Positions 58,671 to 64,000 of a stretch of 64,000 nt of DNA are shown here, piece by piece. Source of the DNA: Craterostigma plantagineum (lineage: Eukaryota > Streptophyta > Magnoliopsida > Lamiales > Linderniaceae); the NCBI GenBank assembly GCA_027422505.1, contig JAPQWV010000012.1, positions 24,691,501 to 24,755,500 of the forward strand, in the 5' to 3' direction. The position numbers were made by a program, and so were the translations under genes. Every line of letters begins with the position of its first letter. Position 1 is the first letter of the stretch. The notes under the pieces are model-generated. The model did no database searches and was not told the DNA's origin. It saw only the letters and a list, made by a program, of their open reading frames with translations.

Positions 58671-59447
58671 TGTTGGAGTTTAGATCATATGAGAGTTTGA
58701 AGTGGGAAAGAAAATAGAGAAATTTTCATACATTCATACATACGCCGAATGAAGCTGAGTCGAAGAAGCTGAAGTTCTAAGCTGTTAAGGTGATGAGCTA
58801 CAGTCACCGTTGAATCTGATTGGCGTGCTATCGGATGGCCTGAATTCAAATCTTGAAGATTAAATAGTGATCGTAGGATGGCGCGCGAATTGATCAACGT
58901 CAGAGATGCATAGGAAGCTGATGATGCGGATGATGATTCTCGAGCGTTGGATTAAAGATCCGACGGCTCTCATAGAAGACGGGTTTTTACTTAAAGAATC
59001 GTCACACGATTCTCGTTGAGTCACGCGGAAAGAACGTGCTACATGGCAAGCTGTGGAGCGTTGGATCGGATCGAGTGAACGGCTGAGATAAATCGCGCAA
59101 CATGCTTAAGAGATGAACTTCAGCTTATAAATAACATGTATGTCAGTTAGACTAGCTATCTTCTCGAGCACATATCTTCTTGTAGAGTGAAAATCACCGT
59201 GAGTGGTAAACAGGGTTGTAGACGAGATAGGGATCTGTAACTCTCGTGTTGGTGGTTAATGGAAAAAGTGCTCGGTTGATCCGTGGACGTGGGCTGAACT
59301 TCAGCCGAACCACGTTAAAATCTGTTTTCAGAATGTGTGTTTTTAGGGTCTGTTGTCGATCAGATTGAGCTCGAAATCGATAGAATCGATACACGAGATT
59401 ACACACACACAAAACGCATCGAGTCTAACGGCGGTCCTCGATCAACA
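58671..59447 (-). repeat. Copia-4 5' LTR
   Basis: 777 bp, TGTTGGAG...GATCAACA on the plus strand, so the ends are TGTTG/CAACA inverted repeats. The outer edge is chosen from this symmetry; a CA three bases further is possible. Confidence 0.7.
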
Positions 59448-59472
59448 CCACAGGTGTCGTTTAGATGCTATT

Positions 59473-59750
59473 AGATGTCGAATAGGTGTTATTTTTATTG
59501 AAACTCGAATTGTTTTAGAATTTTAATAAGGTTTGAATTATAAAGCGGCAGTTCATCGCTCGTCATTGTCGGAGGGGCAAATGTTGTCCGATTGACCCGA
59601 AACTTCCCATGAAGCTTCATTCTGTCCAAATTTTGTAATTTTTCATGGTTTATTTTGTTAGTTACGAATTTCTAACCTGACGTTTATAAATTCGAATTTA
59701 ATTTTTTATTTTTTTTATTTCATTATTCGAATTCGGATACAACTTATTCG
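59473..59750. repeat. Local repeat family, copy c
   Basis: The same landmarks as copy b, including GCGGCAGTTCATCG, GGCAAATGTTGTC, GATTGACCC, CTTCATTCTGTCCAAATT and TTTTGTTAGTTACGAATTTC, with a deletion of roughly 20-40 bp. It lies just beyond the outer end of the Copia-4 LTR. Confidence 0.75.
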
Positions 59751-59829
59751 ATGTCGATTAATCTCTTCTCGGCCTCGAATATATTTTTGTTCAAGTTAAT
59801 AGAAATACTAAACATTTAATACGATACTG

Positions 59830-60752
59830 TTAATGTTGACTAGCTCAGCTTTGACAATGTTGGGCTAACATTTCAGCCAACATTGTTGTCTGTCAACATT
59901 CGATTTTATCATTCATGCCCAAAACCGTTTAACCTTTTTTTTGTAGCTTTATTTACTGATATGGAGGACGTGGTAAAGTGCTGAAACGTGTCCAAACCGT
60001 GTGGAAAGCGTGTGGAGATGCTTGAACGAATTTAGGAAGTGCAATTACCATAAATAGAAGATTTGAAGATCAAAAGAGATCAAGTCAAGCAACGACCAAG
60101 ATTAGAAGATCTGAATATCAAAGAGAATCATTCAACCAGCTGCCATAAATAGGAGATAAGGAATCGGACAATGAGATGAGAAGATTCGAACTAAATATAT
60201 ATACTATATCTAGGGAGATCTTCGAGGAGATATTTGAAGAGATATTCAAGGGAACTTTTTACCAATTCAAGAGGGAGCCAAGGTCTATAAATAAGAGTTA
60301 TTTTCGAGCTGCAACTCACGACTCTCGAGAGAGCTTTCATGGAGAAAAGTTGAGCGACATATTGAGTGAAAAATATGAGCGAAACACATATCGAGCTCGA
60401 GCGATTTTTATATATTATGAGAGTTGTCTTTTAGCCTAGTATTGAGCTTTCTGAAGTCTTAGTACTTCGTAGGTTTTCAGAATCGTTTAGATTCTTTTTC
60501 TAGGCTTGTTTTTACTATCTTCGGATAGTTGTTTTGCATCCATTGCTGTAGTGGAATTTTGCCTAGAGGCACGCAGCAAGTTTTTATAACTTGCTGCACA
60601 GATTTACATCCCGTGTTATTTCAGTTTCGTCACTAAGTAGTTACAATATTCCGCTGTGCACCTGAATGTTAGGTTGAGTGTTACCCCGACATTTTACCCA
60701 ACATCTAGTCAATACTTAGTGTCTTAATCCATATCGTACCGGGACCACTTCA
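59830..60752 (+). repeat. Copia-5 5' LTR
   Basis: Begins TGTTAATGTTGAC; this start is supported by the same edge inside the satellite units. A TATA box CTATAAATA lies at 60285-60293. The right end CCACTTCA is four bases from the primer site. An alternative end (ACCCAACA, 60703) would leave an unusual 52-bp gap. Confidence 0.65.
60285..60293 (+). promoter_or_regulatory. Copia-5 LTR TATA box
   Basis: CTATAAATA about 470 bp before the LTR end. Two more CATAAATAG motifs occur upstream near 60049 and 60143 and could be alternates. Confidence 0.5.
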
Positions 60753-60755
60753 AAG

Positions 60756-60768
60756 TGGTATCAGAGCC
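60756..60768 (+). promoter_or_regulatory. Copia-5 primer-binding site
   Basis: TGGTATCAGAGCC, the standard initiator-Met tRNA primer site. Confidence 0.87.
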
Positions 60769-60805
60769 TCCGCTTGACGTGACTAAGCGTTTATGATCCT
60801 TTTCC

Positions 60806-61840
60806 ATGGATGTTACAAGCTCAAACCATCTCGGTAAAGTCCCTGTCTTAGACGGTTCCAATTACGCATATTGGAAGGTTCGCGTGCGACAATGCATCAA
60901 GTCCATAGATGTGCGAGCGTGGGAAGCTATTCTCAACGGATACACTCCACCTCGATCTCCTCCAGATGCTGATGGCGAAGTCGTTGACAAGCCGATTGAA
61001 GAGTGGCCTATTGCTGAAAAGAATGCGGCCGAGTATAACGATAAAGCTCTTAATGCCATCTTCTCTTCGGTGGACATTTTCATGTTCAAAATCATTCAGA
61101 ATTGTTCGACGACAAAAAATGCGTGGGATCTACTTCAGAGGTACTGCGAAGGCGATGCGAGCGTGAGGGAAACTAAGGTAAGATACCTCCTCAATCAGTT
61201 CGAAAATCTCAGAATGAAGGAAGACGAGGATATCACCACGTACTTCGGGAAGATTATGACGATTTCGAGCGAGTGTGCAAGTCTCGGAGATCCGATTGCT
61301 AATAAGGTACTGGTTTCTAAAGCTTTACGTACGCTAACCGAAAAGTTTAATGTGAAGGTAGTGGCCGTTGAGGAAACACATAATCTGGGCACGATGGAAT
61401 TCAACACATTGATGAACATCATGAAGAACTATGAGACCAACCTCGAAGTCCAAAAGAGAGCTTCACGTGGCAAAAGCATTGCTCTAGTCAGTAAGTCATC
61501 GAAGGTGCAAACTGAAGTTGACCCCGACAATGATGAGGATATGGCTATGTTCGTGAAGAAATTCACAAAGTTCCTTCAGAAGAAGAATGTCGAGCAGAAT
61601 GTTGGCCCAACATTCAGGAAGGGCCAGAATGCAAAAACTGAACCTTCGTCTGCACCTCCATTTTTTAAACGCAATTCTGATGGAAAAAAGAAGACCATCG
61701 ACTGGGAGACAGTAAGATGCCATGCGTGCTCGGGCTGGGGTCATTACGCCAACGAATGTTCCAATACACTTCGCAAGCACGGCAAAGCTCTTTGGATCGA
61801 TCTCCCCGATGATAAAGATGATGAACCATGCCCAAAGTAG
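60806..61840 (+). CDS. Copia-5 gag (344 aa), intact
   Basis: Nucleocapsid precursor of the retrotransposon. ATG at 60806 is the first in frame after the primer site and opens MDVTSSNHLGKVPVLDGSNY. Early residues (about 10-60) form the DUF4219-type start (GSNYAYWKVRVRQCIKSID). Residues about 80-230 form the UBN2 gag core (CSTTKNAWDLLQRYCEGD, VRYLLNQFENLRMKEDEDI, LRTLTEKFNVKVVAVEE). The CCHC RNA-binding knuckle CHACSGWGHYANEC is at residues 305-318 (61718-61759). The frame ends with a UAG at 61838-61840; the same frame is open again at once. Complete in length for this family. Confidence 0.88.
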   Translation: MDVTSSNHLGKVPVLDGSNYAYWKVRVRQCIKSIDVRAWEAILNGYTPPRSPPDADGEVVDKPIEEWPIAEKNAAEYNDKALNAIFSSVDIFMFKIIQNCSTTKNAWDLLQRYCEGDASVRETKVRYLLNQFENLRMKEDEDITTYFGKIMTISSECASLGDPIANKVLVSKALRTLTEKFNVKVVAVEETHNLGTMEFNTLMNIMKNYETNLEVQKRASRGKSIALVSKSSKVQTEVDPDNDEDMAMFVKKFTKFLQKKNVEQNVGPTFRKGQNAKTEPSSAPPFFKRNSDGKKKTIDWETVRCHACSGWGHYANECSNTLRKHGKALWIDLPDDKDDEPCPK

Positions 61841-63379
61841 TCCAAGCAATCATCAACAACCATACAGTCCTTCTCTGACAACGAAGAAGAAGATCATCAA
61901 ATCGGATTTGCGGCGGTAACTGATGTTGAGCCAACATTTGACTCAACATCTGAGAAACAAATTATTTTTGATTATGATGACTCAAACTGTTTTGACGGGT
62001 ATTCAAGTTCTGATGATGCAGATTTAGAAACAGATGTTTGTGCAGCTATGAAGCAATTGTCCGCACATTTGGAAATAGAGAAGGCAAAAAATGCGCAACT
62101 CAAAGCCGCCGTGAAAGTGTTGTCCGAGGAGAATGAGAAGAATGAAAAGATGATCGAAAGCCTACTTGACGGGATGAACAAATTGGAGGCCGTGCTGACA
62201 AGAAAGGACAAGGAGATCGACAAGCTTCAAAAGCGAGTCGACGAGGCCGATGAGATGTTCACGAAGATGAACAAGGGTAAAGCGACCCTTGATGAGGTAT
62301 TATCGTTAGGTATTTTTGATAAGCAATGTCTAGGATTTAGTTCTCAGCCCAGTTGTGATGATCCTAAACTCGTGACCAATGTTAGGCATAAGAAAGTTTT
62401 TGAAAAGAAGAAGGCGCATGTCTTGAGTGATGTTAGTGAAACTGTGATAGTTAAGACTAGTCCTAAGCATGATGTTAGTAAAATTAAGGATGCATCGTTT
62501 AAATGTCATCATTGCAAGCAGCCTGGTCATATTAAGCCTCATTGCTGGAAATTGAAGGGGGAGATTTCTGCAAAGAAATCGATGTCGGCTGAGATGTCAT
62601 CCAACATCCCGCTCAACATTGAGAAATCAGTGTTGAAACGTAAGGCTGGAGAAAGTTCAGCTGGCTCACCTTCAAATTCTGGTAATCCAAATGCTGTTTC
62701 ATCATTTAAGAATGTCTGGGTAGAGAAGTTCGTGGATAAGTGCAATGTTGTGTATACCTCTTTGCGAGCTAACGTGACAGGTTCTTGGTACTTCGATAGC
62801 GGGTGTTCCCGACATATGACGGGTACCAAGGAATATCTTAGTGAGTACATGCCCTTAAAGAGTGGATCTGTGACGTTCGGAGGAGGTGCTAAAGGACGAA
62901 TTCTTGGTCGAGGCAGATTGAACGTGCCCGATTTCCCTAAGCTAAGAAACGTACTCCACGTCGACGGACTTGTAGCTAACTTGATTAGCATAAGCCAACT
63001 TTGCGACGACGACTTGGAGGTAAGATTTAATAAGGGATGTTGTGAGGTTTTTAACAGCAATGGTGTTCGAGTTATGGCAGGTAAACGATCGAGCGATAAC
63101 TGCTACTTAGTCGGAGACAAATCCAGTTCGAAGGACGTGTGCCAACTCTCGAAGGCCGAAGACGATGACATCCTTTGGCATTACAAACTGGGCCATGTCA
63201 ACTACCGAACGCTGGAGCAACTTATCAAACACGATGCAATCAGAGGCATTCCAAAGCTTAAGGAGTTTGGTAAGGTTGTTTGTGAGTCATGTTTGAAGGG
63301 TAAGCAAGTGCATGCTAGCCATAATGTTGACCAACATGCTGCCCAACATTAAACTGCTCACTGTTTTCAGCTTATTCAC
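61841..63379 (+). pseudogene. Copia-5 pol, first part: coiled coil, second zinc knuckle, protease, integrase zinc finger
   Basis: In frame with gag after one UAG and open to a TAA at 63350-63352. An acidic linker leads to a coiled coil from the first ATG (62048): IEKAKNAQLKAAVKVLSEEN and KEIDKLQKRVDEADEM. A second CCHC knuckle, CHHCKQPGHIKPHC, is at 62504-62545. The aspartic protease site is DSG at 62795-62803 (WYFDSGCSRHMTG). The integrase HHCC zinc site spans 63179-63295 (WHYKLGH...CESCLKGK). The TAA follows in the linker just before the integrase core. Whether 62048 or readthrough of the UAG starts the protein cannot be decided here. Confidence 0.82.
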
Positions 63380-64000
63380 ATGGATTTGATGGGCCCGATG
63401 GAAGTAGATAGCATTGGTGGTAGGAAATATGCTTATGTGCTCGTTGATGATTATTCTAGATATGCATGGATTTTCTTTCTTAAGGAAAAATCTGAATCGT
63501 TCGATTTCATCAAAAAGTTTTGTGCTATGATCAAGAATAATTTCAGTGCTTCGATTTTTCGTATTAGGTCTGATCATGGTAGGGAATTTGAGAATCAATT
63601 GTTTGACGAATATTCTGATAGAAAAGGCATTATTCATGAGTATTCATCTCCTAAGACGCCTCAACAAAATGGGGTGGCCGAAAGGAAGAATAGGACATTG
63701 CAAGAAATGGCACGTGTTATGTTGCATTCTAAGAGTCTTTCTAAGAGGTTTTGGGCTGAAGCGTTGCATACGGCATGTCATATATCTAATCGTGTTTTCT
63801 TTCGTCATCTAAAATGACTTCGTATGAATTGTTGAATGGGAAAAAGCCGACTGTCAAGTATTTCCATGTCTTTGGATGTTATTGCTACATGTTAAATGAT
63901 CGTGAGTACTTGACTAAGTTTGATTCGAAAAGTGACAAATGTATTTTTCTTGGATACTCACCTAATAGTCGTGCTTATCGTGTGTATAACTTGCGATTGA
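63380..64000 (+). pseudogene. Copia-5 pol, integrase core, partial and frameshifted
   Basis: Same frame as the preceding part. Catalytic D at 63383 (MDLMGP), D at 63572 (RIRSDHGREFEN) and E at 63680 (QQNGVAERKNRT) keep the exact D,D(35)E spacing of retroviral-type integrases. The frame ends at a TGA (63815-63817). One base-shift earlier (about 63800-63812) the next frame carries on with MTSYELLNGKKPTVK, YFHVFGCYCYML and CIFLGYSPNSRAYRVYN to the window end, which is the normal integrase C-terminal region. RT would follow outside the window. Confidence 0.85.

Larger units (their letters stand above)
57305..59447 (-). mobile_element. Copia-4: truncated Ty1/copia element (minus strand)
   Basis: Minus-strand order: 5' LTR 58671-59447, primer site, gag, zinc knuckle, then the protease-integrase spacer, where the element stops against repeat copy b at about 57304. 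RT, RNase H and 3' LTR are absent, so the 3' part has been lost, probably by recombination or deletion. Confidence 0.82.
59830..64000 (+). mobile_element. Copia-5: SIRE/Maximus-like Ty1/copia element, cut by window end
   Basis: 5' LTR (59830-60752), primer site (60756), then gag and pol on the plus strand: CCHC, UAG, coiled coil, second CCHC, protease and integrase. The long gag, the second zinc knuckle after a coiled coil and the LTR layout suggest the SIRE/Maximus lineage. RT, RNase H and 3' LTR would lie beyond 64000. Two lesions in pol (a stop at 63350 and a frameshift near 63805) show it is not autonomous. Confidence 0.85.

Noticed and set aside
61861..61949. Minus-strand ORFs over Copia-5 gag and pol
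   Set aside because: They are antisense shadows of clearly coding plus-strand sequence with zinc knuckle and integrase motifs.

Overview
The window is nuclear DNA of a flowering plant, most likely a eudicot. It is AT-rich and crowded with degraded Ty1/copia retrotransposons primed by initiator-Met tRNA (the TGGTATCAGAGC site occurs repeatedly). The only host-gene traces are broken: a MATE transporter with plant-style introns, a piece of an RBR E3 ubiquitin ligase, and one unrecognised gene. I cannot name the species. I see no intact host gene, no rRNA, no functional tRNA and no CRISPR.

Layout. 1-528: a SINE-like element and simple repeats. 529-7012: a Harbinger-type DNA element (TSD TAA) split by a copia element (945-6815, minus strand, TSD ATTTA), itself split by a 1.8-kb LTR element carrying only a gag-like ORF (2103-3886, TSD CTGTC). 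All three duplications are exact, so the order of events can be read. 7013-12930: a small MITE, an unrecognised pseudogene, a SIRE-like copia fragment, a pogo-like transposase C-terminus, another copia gag and an RBR ligase fragment. 12931-14009: a foldback Mutator-like element that is one large palindrome built of smaller palindromes. 14010-15735: AT-rich spacer with a second SINE-like element.

15736-53712: a 38-kb tandem array of a unit of about 3.02 kb (12 units plus two partial ones). Copies are nearly identical. Marker indels show dimers of about 6.06 kb amplified twice, independently, in the left and right halves. One internal junction (39874) is a microhomology join. Each unit holds about 215 bp of a copia LTR related to the element at the right end of the window. 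Each also holds a GGGCC-containing leader ending in a short ORF (MSELQPLLDREK...). The array stops exactly after codon 22 of that ORF.

53713-55615: the array runs into a MATE efflux transporter pseudogene. Its N-terminal region is a 66-bp (22-codon) minisatellite whose ancestral frame joins the MATE frame. Five exons with matching splice phases can be followed; a nonsense codon and 3' truncation inactivate it. I infer that the satellite captured, or grew from, the 5' end of this gene.

55616-64000: a possible solo LTR, a 0.33-kb local repeat family separated by a truncated copia (57305-59447, minus), and a long SIRE/Maximus-like copia (59830 to window end, plus). In the last element gag and pol share one frame, separated by a single UAG, and the integrase keeps its HHCC and D,D35E residues despite a later stop and a frameshift.
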